Assembly (NCBI RefSeq): GCF_018854495.1
Contig: NZ_JABBDR010000121.1
Coordinates: 1 to 18,930 of the forward strand
Direction: 5' to 3'
Origin: Acidithiobacillus ferruginosus
GTDB taxonomy: Bacteria; Pseudomonadota; Gammaproteobacteria; Acidithiobacillales; Acidithiobacillaceae
DNA: 18,930 nucleotides
The notes under the pieces are model-generated. The model made no database searches. It saw nothing but the letters and a program-made list of their open reading frames with translations, and had not been told where the DNA came from. The translations under genes and the position numbers were made by a program. Every line of letters starts with the position of its first letter. Positions within the stretch are counted from its first letter, which is position 1. Shown here piece by piece: positions 5,633 through 14,535 of the stretch.

Positions 5633-7489
5633 GTGGCGTTATGGTTATCCTGGACCACAAGTGAAGCGGCAGGAGGTTTTCTGGGTTCGGTCAGGGAGGA
5701 TAGAAGCGCGAAACGTGGTCGTCTGCGTGACCTGCGCCGTGGCCTATGGCTGGCGGGCTTGGGTGTTTCATTGCTGTACGGTGGGATGGCTAACGCTGAT
5801 GAAGTAACTTTCATCGTGGAAGGAGTCTCCAGACCCCTGGCAGCGCATCTCGCACATGCTCTCCCCCCTGCGGAGATCGGATCCCAAGCGGACCGTTTGG
5901 AAGAAGCAGAAATGGTGGCCGGTTTGCGCCTTAAGGATGCGCTCGAAGCCTATGGTTACTACGGGGCTACCTGGACGGAGAGCAGTAAAAGCATTGCAAA
6001 GGGGAAGGTTCTCGTAACCTTCTCCGTGACCCCTGGGCGGCCTATTCTGGTCCGCAAAATCGACCTAAAATCCATAGGCGAGGGATACAAACTGCCGGCT
6101 TTACAAAAACTGTTCGCCCAGTTTCCGCTTCATAAAAAAGGGATTCTCAATCAGGTCATTTATGAGGAATGGAAGGGTAATGTCCTCTCACTCCTCACTG
6201 CGCGCGGCTATGCCCAGGCCAGTTATTCGCGCCATGAGATTCTTGTGGATCGTGACCAGTTCTGGGCAGATATTTATTTGTGGCTCAATACCGGGCCACG
6301 CTTCCGAGTTGGAGATATTAATATCACCGGTGCGGAGCACTATCCGCGATGGTTCATTCAGCGCTATCTTTCTTTCAAGACAGGAGATTGGTATTCGCCA
6401 AAGGCGCTGGCAGTCACTCAGAGCAATTTGCGCAATGCCGACCGGTTCTCTGATATTTCCGTGCATGGCGATCTGGGAAAAGCGACAAACAATGCCATAC
6501 CTGTTTCAGTTGACTTGAAAAGCATGCCGGGGCAACACCTGAAAATTGGCGCCGGTTACAGCACTGATATCGGGCCTAATGCGGCAATTATATATGATAA
6601 TTATAATGCTTTCGATCAGGCGCAGCATATTCGCGTCTCCATTTTGGCGGCGCAATTGAATCGCAACGCCAGTGTTACCTATAGCTGGCCGGTCGGTGCG
6701 CGCCTGGGATCTGAATATATTGCGCAAGGCAGTTATCAGAATCAAAACCTGACCGCCTATAACGCTAACGAGATACTTGCCAGTGCTGGTCGGCAGTGGT
6801 CATTGCGCAGCGATAACAGTCTGGGTAAAAGTGAAACCATAGAGGCCTTGGTTAATTTTGAGAACGCCAACTACAATGTGGCTGGACAGTTTAATACCAG
6901 TTTCTATATCTATCCATCGGTACAGTATAGCATACAAAACTTCCGCGATATTTTGCGCCCCATAGCCGGCTATACACTGACGGCCAGGATTGAGGGTGCC
7001 AGCAAGGTATGGGGTAGCGATGCAAATTTTATCCGCTTTAGCGCCCAAGGAGAATGGCGCAAGCGCTTGGGTCAGAACTGGGTCCTCGGCACCCGTGCCA
7101 AGCTGGGGGCAATGTGGTTAACTGGGTCCATTGGCGAACTGCCACCCAATCTGCGATTTTTCGCAGGTGGTCAAAATAGCCTGCCCGGTTATGCCTATCA
7201 ATCGCAGGGGCCATTGGCTGTGGACGGCGCAGTGGAAGGTGGGCGTCTTCTTGCCGTTGGTGGCTTCGATATTCAGCGCTTTGTCGCTAAAAACTGGGCG
7301 GTCGTCGCATTTTATGACGTGGGCAATGCATTCAACAGTTGGTCCAGTTTCCATGCGCTTCAAGATATTGGGCTAGGCGTGCGCTGGTATTCTCCCGTTG
7401 GACCCATACGCTTTGACTTGGCGCACCCACTGGTTGCTCCGCAAACGCCCGCTGTCCGTGTCGCCTTCTCGGTAGGTTTCAGCCTGTGA
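5633..7489 (+). CDS. tamA: TamA, Omp85-family outer-membrane assembly protein (618 aa)
   Basis: Start is GTG 5633 with GAGG at 5621-5624; no other ATG or GTG start lies in frame before the signal sequence. A long ~35-residue polar leader precedes the hydrophobic part GLWLAGLGVSLLYGGMANA, with cleavage likely after A55. Residues ~56-290 fit three POTRA domains (EGVSRPLAAHLAHAL; PGRPILVRKIDLK; GPRFRVGDINITGAEHY) and ~310-618 a 16-strand beta-barrel ending in a typical aromatic strand VAFSVGFSL. With TamB it forms the TAM complex, which inserts a subset of outer-membrane proteins and affects lipid transport. Oddity: in the loop-6 motif, usually VRGY/F, this protein reads SLPGYAYQSQGP, with Pro518 in place of Arg. 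The stop overlaps the tamB start by GTGA. Confidence 0.9.
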   Translation: MALWLSWTTSEAAGGFLGSVREDRSAKRGRLRDLRRGLWLAGLGVSLLYGGMANADEVTFIVEGVSRPLAAHLAHALPPAEIGSQADRLEEAEMVAGLRLKDALEAYGYYGATWTESSKSIAKGKVLVTFSVTPGRPILVRKIDLKSIGEGYKLPALQKLFAQFPLHKKGILNQVIYEEWKGNVLSLLTARGYAQASYSRHEILVDRDQFWADIYLWLNTGPRFRVGDINITGAEHYPRWFIQRYLSFKTGDWYSPKALAVTQSNLRNADRFSDISVHGDLGKATNNAIPVSVDLKSMPGQHLKIGAGYSTDIGPNAAIIYDNYNAFDQAQHIRVSILAAQLNRNASVTYSWPVGARLGSEYIAQGSYQNQNLTAYNANEILASAGRQWSLRSDNSLGKSETIEALVNFENANYNVAGQFNTSFYIYPSVQYSIQNFRDILRPIAGYTLTARIEGASKVWGSDANFIRFSAQGEWRKRLGQNWVLGTRAKLGAMWLTGSIGELPPNLRFFAGGQNSLPGYAYQSQGPLAVDGAVEGGRLLAVGGFDIQRFVAKNWAVVAFYDVGNAFNSWSSFHALQDIGLGVRWYSPVGPIRFDLAHPLVAPQTPAVRVAFSVGFSL

Positions 7490-10400
7490 TACGCATCCGT
7501 CACGGTATTATGGTCGGTGCGCTGCTGGTGCTGATCTCGCTGGCCACCACCCTCGTCTGGTTGCTCACCACCAACAATGGGGCGCGGTGGGTGTTGGCGC
7601 AGGTTCCCAACTTAAGGGTTGAGCAGGTAAAAGGCTCGCTTGCAGGTGAGATGCAGCTTTCCGGCATTTCCTGGCATAGTGCGAATATACGCATTCGTGC
7701 GCAATCTCTGCAATGGCAGTTGCATCCTGCCCATTTGCTCAAGGGAGAAGTCGACCTGGCCGACCTCCGGCTCTACCAGAGTGATTTGCACCTGCCGGTG
7801 CCGTCTGACAGGCCTAGTGCTATTCATTTGCGCTGGCCCGCATTGCCTCTGTGGACCCGTCTCATCGACCTGAAACTAAGCCCGGTTACGTTTATGGGCC
7901 TGCGCATATGGCAAGGGACGCAGGAGTCCTTCATTCTCTCCCAGGCGACATTTTCCGAACTGACCTGGCAGCATGGCAATCTGCGCATCAAAAGTCTATC
8001 GGCGCAGATGCCGCAGGGCAGACTCCAGCTTACGGCAGACCTGCGGATGGGAGCGCGTGGGCTGCAAAGCCTGGGTGTATGGAAACAAGGCAGTGCCGCC
8101 AACCCATTGACCGTAAAATGGGAAACGCACTGGCACGGCATTTCGGCCCAGACGTTTGGCGGACCCTTCAGTATTCAGGTAAAGGAAAGCAAGCAACTGA
8201 CGGCTTTGATCGGTATGGCACAAATCTCCACACAGCAGATTTTGCTCCAGTCACTACAGTTCAGTAATCCTGCACTCCAAAAACCCGCACAAGGGCATTG
8301 GCGCATTGATCTGCCCAACAATACCGCCGGCAATTACCGGATCAGTGGCGGCTTCGAGCAGATTCTTGCTAAAGTACTACCCGACGCATTACCGATAGGG
8401 GCGTTAGCACTCAGCTTGAATTTGCAAGGGAACATTCAACATTATCAGGGACAACTGGCGCTGCGCGGCGATCCCCAATTCGGGGGTATTCAAGGCAGTT
8501 TGAACGGTGATCGCCAAAAACTGCAATACCATTATGCAGGCAAACTGCTGGGCGCGGATCTGCTGCCTTCGACGCTGGCCGCCCGGTGGCAACCGCAACT
8601 CACCGTCACCGGACAGATTCGGATCAGAAACCTGAAAACACAGCACATTATGGCTCAGGTACCAGGCAATATTTCCGGAGATCTCAGCGTCAGCGCCACC
8701 CAAATTTCCAGAGTGGTCACCGGTGACGTGCGACTGCAGTTACTGCCTAGTCAGCTTTACCGTCAAACCTTGCAGGGCGAGGCCTTGATACACTTCGCGG
8801 GGAGTCAGTGGAATCTGCAAAGGGCCCAGTTCCTTGGTCCGGGTGTGAACCTGAGCGCCCAAGGTAATTTACGGCAGCGTCTGCATTTCGTCCTCAATGT
8901 GGCACAGTGGCGGGGCTTGTTCCCCGGCGCCCAGGGTAAGAGTCAGATTGAGGGTTGGGTAGCGCGGCCTGAAGCCCAGTGGACTGGGGAAATCCAGGGT
9001 ACCGGACAAGGGCTTGCCTATCATGGTGTAAAGATCAATACGCTGAAAATACAGGGCAAACTTCGCACCACCAAGGCCTTGCAGGCTACGATCCATGCAA
9101 AAGGACTAGCATACGCTGGCCACCGCGTTAATCTGCAGGTCCGTGCGCAAGGACCACTGACACGTTTCACGCTGGGACTGGACGCGCAATGGCCGCAAAG
9201 CCGTCTCTCCGTCATGGGGTTGGTGTCTCATCAGGCCAATGCATGGGGACTGCAAGTGGACAAGACCACGCTGGCCAGCACCCCTCTGGGAAACTGGCAG
9301 TTACTCCACCCCACCACCCTGCAATGGGTCAATGGTGCTGCATCGCTCAGCAAAATGACTTTTGCCGATGCGCATGCTGCTCGGATTACCGCCCAAGGTC
9401 GCTATAATTCCGGCACCAACCAGGCCGTTTTGGGATTGGATGTGCAGTCCTTGCCACTTGACTTTCTTACGCAGACGAAAGACGCCACACTTCGTGGTTT
9501 TTTGAATGCACACCTGCAAGCGCAGTGTCATGGAATTTGCCAGGCGGAAGGACATTGGGATTTTCAGAAAACCCAATTGCAATGGCGGCAGGAGGGCACG
9601 CCGCATACGCTCTCTTTGCAGCGGTTTACCGGTCAACTCCGTTGGTTGCCAAAAGACCTCTCGCTTGCTGCTGACCTGAGTCTTGCAAACGACTGGGGTA
9701 ATGCCCAGGTGGCACTCCACAGCCCCGCGACTCTCGCCCTGCCCTGGCGTTGGGACGCCAATATCCCACTACAAGGGGTTATAAAGGCGCATGTAGGTGC
9801 ACCACTTTTTGCCGCCCTCCCCGTCGGGAGTTTGCGGATTCGGCCGCAAGGTCAAGGGACTATAGATGCACAGGTTCTGGGTACCTGGGCGCATCCGCGG
9901 TGGACGGGCACGGGCCAACTCCAGGGGCTGGGATTTTTCGTCCCACAGGCGGGTCTGGATATACATGATGTTGGCGCCCGACTCGTTGGAGATGGAAAAG
10001 AGATACAAATCCGCCAACTAGTAGCCATCTCCGGATCAGGTCAGATATCCGGGACTGGTATCGTTCAATTTCAGCAGGCGAATGACTTTACGCTTCACCT
10101 CACCGGAAAGAACTTCACGGCGCTCAATCTACCGCAGGTACAAGCGGCGGTCAGCCCAGACCTGAGCATTTCCGGAAACAAGAAGAACATCAATGTGCAG
10201 GGAAATATACACACCGACCGTCTGCGCATATTGGGTACGGATTTCAGTGGACCACGGCCCTCAGGCGACGTCGTTTTTGTGAAAAATGAACACAAAAGCA
10301 GTGGCCCTGCCTTGGATGTCAATCTGCATGTAACCCTCGGGGACGACGCGAGAGTCATCATCAGCGGGCTGCGTGCCCGGTTGGTCGGTGACCTTGCAGT

Positions 10401-11040
10401 AGAAATGCATGACGGCCAAAGTCCGCAGGTCAATGGCACTCTGCGTATGGTGGATGGCCGTTACGCGATTTACGGGCATACCCTTGACTTCGAGCGTGGT
10501 TCCATCCTCTTCCACGGGGCCGCAAACCAAGCCAATCTGGATGTACTAGCAATACGCACTATCAAAAGTTCCTCCAGCTTTGCTGTGGACAACACGCCCG
10601 TACAAGCGGGTGTGCAGGTTACGGGCACGCTGCAGACACCCCGGGTAGCGCTCTACTCCAAACCTTCCATGTCGCAGACGGATATTCTCTCCTATCTCGT
10701 GCTGGGTACCCCGAGCAGTGGTCTCACCAGTCAGAATGCGCTGCTTTCCGCCGCTGCGGGAACACTCTTTTCTGCTAGCCGTGCCGCACTGTTCGGCAAC
10801 AGCCTGAATAGCAGTGGCATTGATGTAGGTGTAAGCTCCGAAGGTAATTCGGGTCTGGCAGGCGCCATGGTTACCATGGGTCATTATCTTACCCCCGATC
10901 TTTATCTCAGTGTCGGACAATCCGTACTGGGTAGCGGTACTGTAGCACGACTGCGTTACCGGATTTCCCGCCATATTGAGATTCAGACGGAGAGCGGGAC
11001 CCAGAACGGCGCCAACATATTTTACCGTATCGACTTTTAA
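7486..11040 (+). CDS. tamB: TamB, inner-membrane-anchored translocation/lipid-transport protein (1184 aa)
   Basis: GTG 7486 overlaps the tamA stop by four bases, so the pair is translationally coupled. One N-terminal membrane helix (about residues 9-28, IMVGALLVLISLATTLVWLL) is followed by ~1100 residues of beta-rich AsmA-like repeats that form a hydrophobic groove across the periplasm. The C-terminal region is the DUF490/TamB domain: VNGTLRMVDGRYAIYGHTL, TGTLQTPRVALYSKPSMSQT, DILSYLVLGTP, and the end YLSVGQSVLGSGTVARLRYR with ESGTQNGANIFYRIDF. Length is near the usual ~1200-1300. Partner is TamA at the outer membrane. Confidence 0.92.
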   Translation: MIRIRHGIMVGALLVLISLATTLVWLLTTNNGARWVLAQVPNLRVEQVKGSLAGEMQLSGISWHSANIRIRAQSLQWQLHPAHLLKGEVDLADLRLYQSDLHLPVPSDRPSAIHLRWPALPLWTRLIDLKLSPVTFMGLRIWQGTQESFILSQATFSELTWQHGNLRIKSLSAQMPQGRLQLTADLRMGARGLQSLGVWKQGSAANPLTVKWETHWHGISAQTFGGPFSIQVKESKQLTALIGMAQISTQQILLQSLQFSNPALQKPAQGHWRIDLPNNTAGNYRISGGFEQILAKVLPDALPIGALALSLNLQGNIQHYQGQLALRGDPQFGGIQGSLNGDRQKLQYHYAGKLLGADLLPSTLAARWQPQLTVTGQIRIRNLKTQHIMAQVPGNISGDLSVSATQISRVVTGDVRLQLLPSQLYRQTLQGEALIHFAGSQWNLQRAQFLGPGVNLSAQGNLRQRLHFVLNVAQWRGLFPGAQGKSQIEGWVARPEAQWTGEIQGTGQGLAYHGVKINTLKIQGKLRTTKALQATIHAKGLAYAGHRVNLQVRAQGPLTRFTLGLDAQWPQSRLSVMGLVSHQANAWGLQVDKTTLASTPLGNWQLLHPTTLQWVNGAASLSKMTFADAHAARITAQGRYNSGTNQAVLGLDVQSLPLDFLTQTKDATLRGFLNAHLQAQCHGICQAEGHWDFQKTQLQWRQEGTPHTLSLQRFTGQLRWLPKDLSLAADLSLANDWGNAQVALHSPATLALPWRWDANIPLQGVIKAHVGAPLFAALPVGSLRIRPQGQGTIDAQVLGTWAHPRWTGTGQLQGLGFFVPQAGLDIHDVGARLVGDGKEIQIRQLVAISGSGQISGTGIVQFQQANDFTLHLTGKNFTALNLPQVQAAVSPDLSISGNKKNINVQGNIHTDRLRILGTDFSGPRPSGDVVFVKNEHKSSGPALDVNLHVTLGDDARVIISGLRARLVGDLAVEMHDGQSPQVNGTLRMVDGRYAIYGHTLDFERGSILFHGAANQANLDVLAIRTIKSSSSFAVDNTPVQAGVQVTGTLQTPRVALYSKPSMSQTDILSYLVLGTPSSGLTSQNALLSAAAGTLFSASRAALFGNSLNSSGIDVGVSSEGNSGLAGAMVTMGHYLTPDLYLSVGQSVLGSGTVARLRYRISRHIEIQTESGTQNGANIFYRIDF

Positions 11041-11057
11041 GATGGTGGTAAGCTCAC

Positions 11058-12149
11058 ATGTCGACTGAAATCTCTGCGCATACGGATGTTCTGCTGATTG
11101 GCGGTGGCGCGATTGGCTTACTCGGTGCGATCAGGCTTGCGGAGGCCGGTCTGCGGGTTACGGTGCTCGATCAAGGTCATATCGGTCAGGAGGCATCATG
11201 GGCTGGTGGGGGTATCCTGAGCCCGTTGTATCCGTGGCGCTACCCACCTGCCCTATTGAGTCTCGCGCTGTATAGTATGCAGCGCTATTTCTCCCTGACT
11301 TCCAGGTTGGCAGAGCACACTGGCATCGATCCCGAATGGATACCTTCCGGTTTGCTTATTCTGGAGGGCGAACACGAGAAAATCCCAAATGATGTGTTGG
11401 CTTGGGGGGCGACGTGGGGGCTGGACTGGCACCTGAGGCCTGTAGAAAAAATGCAAACACTCTGGTGCCCGGAGGTCGCCCAGGTACGGAATCCCCGCCT
11501 GCTGGCGGCAATGTCCGCACGTTGCCGCCAACTGGGCGTCGTATTGCATGAAAATACTGCGGTCAACCATTTCCGTAGACGGGGCGGACGACTGGAGGGC
11601 GTAGAAACCACCGCCGGGTTTATGCCGGTAGAGCGGATCATCGTGACGGCCGGTGCCTGGAGCGAAAAAATCCTTGCGGAAACGGGTAGTCATCTGGATA
11701 TCATTCCGGTGCGTGGGCAAATCCTCCTGTTTCAGGGCAAACCCGGAGTCCTCGATACGATATTGATGCGCGATAATCATTACTTGGTGCCGCGGCGGGA
11801 CGGACTGATTCTGGCTGGCAGCACGAGCGAATTTGTCGGTTTTGATAAGTCGACTACAAACAAAGCACGAGAAGAACTTTTGGACTTTACTATCAAGACA
11901 CTTCCCGATCTGGCGCAGGCCCAGGTCCTCAGGCAGTGGTCCGGATTGCGGCCGGGAAGCCAGGATAGCATCCCGTATATCGGCCCCATTCCCGAATGGG
12001 AGGGGCTCTTTGTCGCTGCCGGCCATTTTCGCTATGGACTCACCAACGCGCCCGCGACAGCCGATATCCTGGTTTCCCTGTTGACGGGGGCACCGCCGCC
12101 GTTGGATATTGCCCCCTATGCAGTCCTGACACCGAGGTCAGCACACTAA
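11058..12149 (+). CDS. thiO: ThiO-like FAD-dependent glycine oxidase (363 aa)
   Basis: The N-terminus has the dinucleotide-binding motif VLLIGGGAIGLLGAIRLAEA (residues 11-30) ending in VTVLDQG, and then the ThiO/DAO-family stretch GQEASWAGGGILSPLYPWRY. The C-terminal part has RQWSGLRPGSQDSIPYIGP and AAGHFRYGLTNAPATA, typical of glycine/D-amino-acid oxidases. In thiamine synthesis ThiO oxidises glycine to iminoglycine for the thiazole ring; a broader D-amino-acid or sarcosine oxidase role cannot be ruled out, as no other thi gene is in view. It starts 17 bases after tamB and probably shares its transcript. GTGGTAAG before the ATG is a modest ribosome-binding site. Confidence 0.8.
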   Translation: MSTEISAHTDVLLIGGGAIGLLGAIRLAEAGLRVTVLDQGHIGQEASWAGGGILSPLYPWRYPPALLSLALYSMQRYFSLTSRLAEHTGIDPEWIPSGLLILEGEHEKIPNDVLAWGATWGLDWHLRPVEKMQTLWCPEVAQVRNPRLLAAMSARCRQLGVVLHENTAVNHFRRRGGRLEGVETTAGFMPVERIIVTAGAWSEKILAETGSHLDIIPVRGQILLFQGKPGVLDTILMRDNHYLVPRRDGLILAGSTSEFVGFDKSTTNKAREELLDFTIKTLPDLAQAQVLRQWSGLRPGSQDSIPYIGPIPEWEGLFVAAGHFRYGLTNAPATADILVSLLTGAPPPLDIAPYAVLTPRSAH

Positions 12150-12217
12150 GACCTCTTTTCTTCTTGCTAGATAAGCGTTATAACTATAAACAGTTTAGAA
12201 GTAAAGTGAGACTATTC

Positions 12218-12643
12218 ATGAATAACAATGACTGGAACAAACAACGTGTGCTGGAAGTGCTCCGTGACGCCGGAGTCAATCCGACAAGCCAGCGTGTGGA
12301 GATTGGTTACGCGTTGTTCTCCTCTTGCGCGCACCTGTCCGCCGAAGAGATCATGCAACGCGTCAATGCGGATTATCCCGTAGTATCCAAGGCGACGGTC
12401 TACAACACCTTGGGCCTCTTCGCCGGACATGCGCTGGTGCGGGAAGTGATTGTGGAGCCGGGTAAGGTATTCTATGACCCCAACGTATCTCCTCACCATC
12501 ATTTCTACTATGTAGATTCGGGAGATCTGGTGGATATTCCGGCGTCCTCCCTGCAAATCGGCACGCTCCCTGACCTGCCGCCGGAGACAGAAGTGGAAAA
12601 AGTCGAGGTAGTGATACGGCTTCGGCAGCGCGCGACGCACTAA
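12218..12643 (+). CDS. Fur-superfamily regulator, Irr/PerR-like (141 aa)
   Basis: ATG 12218 gives a normal Fur-family length; the frame stays open further upstream but overlaps thiO and has no start site. Residues 1-80 form the winged helix, with VSKATVYNTLGLFAGHALV as recognition helix region. The dimerisation part has HHHFYYVDSGDLVDIP, close to the HHH motif of Irr, and lacks the C-terminal CxxC zinc pairs of Fur and PerR. It therefore most resembles Irr-type iron/heme regulators; no HRM-like Cys-Pro motif is visible. Its upstream region has TATAAA at 12185-12190 and TTTAGAA at 12194-12200, which resembles one half of an iron-control element, hinting at autoregulation. Fur subgroup is uncertain. 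Confidence 0.75.
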   Translation: MNNNDWNKQRVLEVLRDAGVNPTSQRVEIGYALFSSCAHLSAEEIMQRVNADYPVVSKATVYNTLGLFAGHALVREVIVEPGKVFYDPNVSPHHHFYYVDSGDLVDIPASSLQIGTLPDLPPETEVEKVEVVIRLRQRATH

Positions 12644-12658
12644 ACGACCGTGTCGCCC

Positions 12659-12686
12659 TTGCCTTCTTGGAAGAAATTCCTATAAT
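12659..12686 (+). promoter_or_regulatory. tRNA-Lys promoter
   Basis: TTGCCT (12659-12664) and a perfect TATAAT (12681-12686) are 16 bases apart, 10 bases before the tRNA. Confidence 0.75.
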
Positions 12687-12696
12687 GGGACGCCTC

Positions 12697-12772
<76 letters not shown>

Positions 12773-12780
12773 AGTAAAAC

Positions 12781-12815
12781 AAGGGTTTAGTCTTCGGTCT
12801 AAGCCCTTTTTCTTT
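12781..12815 (+). terminator. Rho-independent terminator after tRNA-Lys
   Basis: AAGGGTTTAG (12781-12790) pairs with CTAAGCCCTT (12799-12808), one T-G pair, loop TCTTCGGT, followed by a T-rich run. Supplied by the island, replacing the ancestral one now at 15632. Confidence 0.85.
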
Positions 12816-12864
12816 GCCAAAGTGAATTTTCGCTGCAATTATGCAGCACTGGACCCAGATTTAG

Positions 12865-12882
12865 TGCAGCGGGAGTGCAGCG
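12865..12882 (-). other. Paired CGCTGCA sites, left island end
   Basis: TGCAGCG (reverse of CGCTGCA) at 12865-12871 and 12876-12882, 11 bases apart, just upstream of and touching the GTG of the integrase remnant. A single CGCTGCA in the other orientation lies at 12831-12837. The spacing suits integrase arm-type binding sites, which also often repress int. Confidence 0.5.
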
Positions 12883-13013
12883 TGGCAACGATACATTCAA
12901 GGGAAGACCAGGATGGTATCACCATCGGCTGGCAGGCCATTGTCAGGCGCAAGGGACACCCATCCCAGACAAAGACGTTCCGTGCGAAGGGTGCTGAGCT
13001 TGTCGGTATGTAG
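12882..13013 (+). pseudogene. Integrase N-terminal remnant
   Basis: From GTG 12882 the frame reads VATIHSRED then GWQAIVRRKGHPSQTKTFRAKGAE, matching the N-terminal arm-binding domain common to many phage and island tyrosine recombinases (usual form xATIRKRxGxxxxxAxIRRKGxPxxSxTFxTKxxAExW). It stops at TAG 13011-13013 after 43 codons; a full integrase has about 330-400. Position directly after the tRNA and its terminator is the normal place for an island integrase. The upstream bases of the same frame (from 12822) are not integrase-like. Confidence 0.75.
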
Positions 13014-13116
13014 AGTCACGATCATCTCCGGATGATCCCAGACTCCAGTCCGCTTTCAGACTCATCTCAGCGTGGAAACACGCTACCCCGTTCAGACTCA
13101 TGTGTCGTTGGACAAG

Positions 13117-13191
13117 GCTTCCATTGGTCTTGATCCCACGACGTATGGTACCCTCAGCATGCGCCGGACCAAGGCGACCCTTATTTACAAG
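13117..13191 (+). pseudogene. Tyrosine recombinase C-terminal remnant
   Basis: The 25 codons ASIGLDPTTYGTLSMRRTKATLIYK match the catalytic Box II region of small tyrosine integrases, where the family form is YGTHSxRRTKATLIYxRTxNLRAVQ. The Arg pair is kept but the His of HxxR is Leu here, and the tyrosine half is gone after LIYK. The 279 bases between the N-terminal remnant and the cytochrome gene hold only this fragment and an 11-base direct repeat TTCAGACTCAT (13055, 13091). It may derive from a different integrase than the N-terminal remnant. Confidence 0.65.
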
Positions 13192-13292
13192 CTCAGGTCA
13201 AGTAATTTTATTTATGAATGGTTTATTTCGAAGATTATTCACCGGGTGGCTATGCAGCCCGCCCGTCTACTCCACATCAAGGATAGAGCACC

Positions 13293-13787
13293 ATGGGTTT
13301 TAACGGCTTTCGAACCTGCCGCCTCCGCGATCCGCTCTTATGGATAAGCGTCGCGCTGCTGATGAGTTTTGCGGGTGGCGCCAATGCCACTGGCATCGCG
13401 CAAATCATCCACGCACGCAAGGTGCACTTCAGGACACTCGGCAGGACCGACAAGTTTCTGCGGGATCAGATGGATCGCTCGCACCTGAATTGGCGCCTGA
13501 TCCAAGTGGACGCGAGGCAAATTGCCGTGCTCGCCGATTCCCTGCCCACATGGTTTCCTGCGGGCAGCGGGAAAGGGCATGGGGTCGGCACCCGAGCGAG
13601 CCCGGAAATCTGGGCGAAACCCGCTGCGTTCACTCAGGCCGCACAGAGAATGCGAATCAGCGCACAAAACATGACGCGGGACGCCGCAGACCACGACCTT
13701 CACGCGCTCACATTGGATAACAGGAGACTCGGTCAGTCCTGCGACAGTTGCCATCGGGTTTTCCGCACGCACAGCAGCTGGTGGTGA
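13293..13787 (+). CDS. Class II (cytochrome c'-type) c-type cytochrome, 164 aa
   Basis: ATG 13293 follows AAGGATAG. Residues ~1-33 form a signal peptide (LWISVALLMSFAGGANA, cleavage after ANA), so the protein is periplasmic. The single heme site CDSCHRVFR (150-158) is close to the C-terminus, which is the class II layout, after a helical segment with ARKVHFRTLGRTDKFLRDQM. Cytochromes c' bind NO or carry electrons. It lies three bases before the b561 gene in one operon, so it likely exchanges electrons with that membrane cytochrome. Island cargo. Confidence 0.85.
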   Translation: MGFNGFRTCRLRDPLLWISVALLMSFAGGANATGIAQIIHARKVHFRTLGRTDKFLRDQMDRSHLNWRLIQVDARQIAVLADSLPTWFPAGSGKGHGVGTRASPEIWAKPAAFTQAAQRMRISAQNMTRDAADHDLHALTLDNRRLGQSCDSCHRVFRTHSSWW

Positions 13788-13790
13788 TGC

Positions 13791-14465
13791 ATGGTCAATA
13801 CGGGGAGTTCAGTTCGAAAGCGCGTTCGAGTCTGGGATCTGCCGACGAGGATCTGGCACTGGAGCATCCTGATTCTGTTCGCGGCCTGCTGGTGGACCGC
13901 GGACACCGATCACATGCGATGGCACCTGTTCGCCGGCTACGGAGTCCTCGGTGTCGTGTCTTTTCGGATTTTGTGGGGTTTTTGCGGCGGACAGACTGCC
14001 AGGTTCAGCAGTTTCGTTCGCGGACCCGCGGGCGTCTGGCGCTATGCCCGCAAGCTCCGCGATCGCGATCGCTATGAGTCACTCGGTCACAATCCGCTGG
14101 GTGCACTCAGTATCATCGTAATGCTGAGCCTTTTGCTGCTGCAAACGATTCTCGGTCTATTCGCGGTCAATAACGACGGCGGCTCTTCAGGTCCATTGTC
14201 CCACTGGGTCTCTTACACGGTCGGACGGCGTTTCGCACATTGGCACGCCGACAATTTCAATCTCCTTTTGCTCCTCATTGGTCTGCATCTCACCGCGATC
14301 GTATTCTACCGTCTGGTTCGCGGAGAGAACCTGGTGTCGGCCATGATTCATGGCTACAAGTCGCACCGATCATCCGGTGAAACTCCGTATTTCGTGCCGC
14401 TGTGGCGCGCGGTACTGCTCGCCGTCCCGATTCTCATCGGGATCGTATTGTTGGCGAGAATCTAA
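13791..14465 (+). CDS. Cytochrome b561-family membrane protein (224 aa)
   Basis: Four membrane helices are visible, near residues 21-38, 44-62, 104-124 and 155-173, plus a C-terminal one at ~203-222. Heme-ligand candidates are H23 (RIWHWS), H45 (RWHLFAGYGVLG), H150/H152 (FAHWHADNFN) and H166 (LIGLHLTAIVFYRLV), the pattern of the Ni/Fe-hydrogenase-type b561 family. It would pass electrons between quinol and the periplasmic cytochrome c' encoded by the preceding gene, three bases upstream (no overlap). The ribosome-binding site is weak (GGTGGTG). Known b561/c' pairs occur beside sensor or respiratory genes, but none is seen here. Confidence 0.88.
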   Translation: MVNTGSSVRKRVRVWDLPTRIWHWSILILFAACWWTADTDHMRWHLFAGYGVLGVVSFRILWGFCGGQTARFSSFVRGPAGVWRYARKLRDRDRYESLGHNPLGALSIIVMLSLLLLQTILGLFAVNNDGGSSGPLSHWVSYTVGRRFAHWHADNFNLLLLLIGLHLTAIVFYRLVRGENLVSAMIHGYKSHRSSGETPYFVPLWRAVLLAVPILIGIVLLARI

Positions 14466-14535
14466 TGACAGCGAAGGGTATAATAAAAATAACCGGTGAC
14501 GCTGGTAATGACCGCAATCAGTTTTGAAGCGACAT

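Noticed and set aside
11253..12026. 257-residue open frame on the minus strand inside thiO
   Set aside because: It lies wholly antisense to a well-recognised oxidase and its translation lacks any domain pattern.
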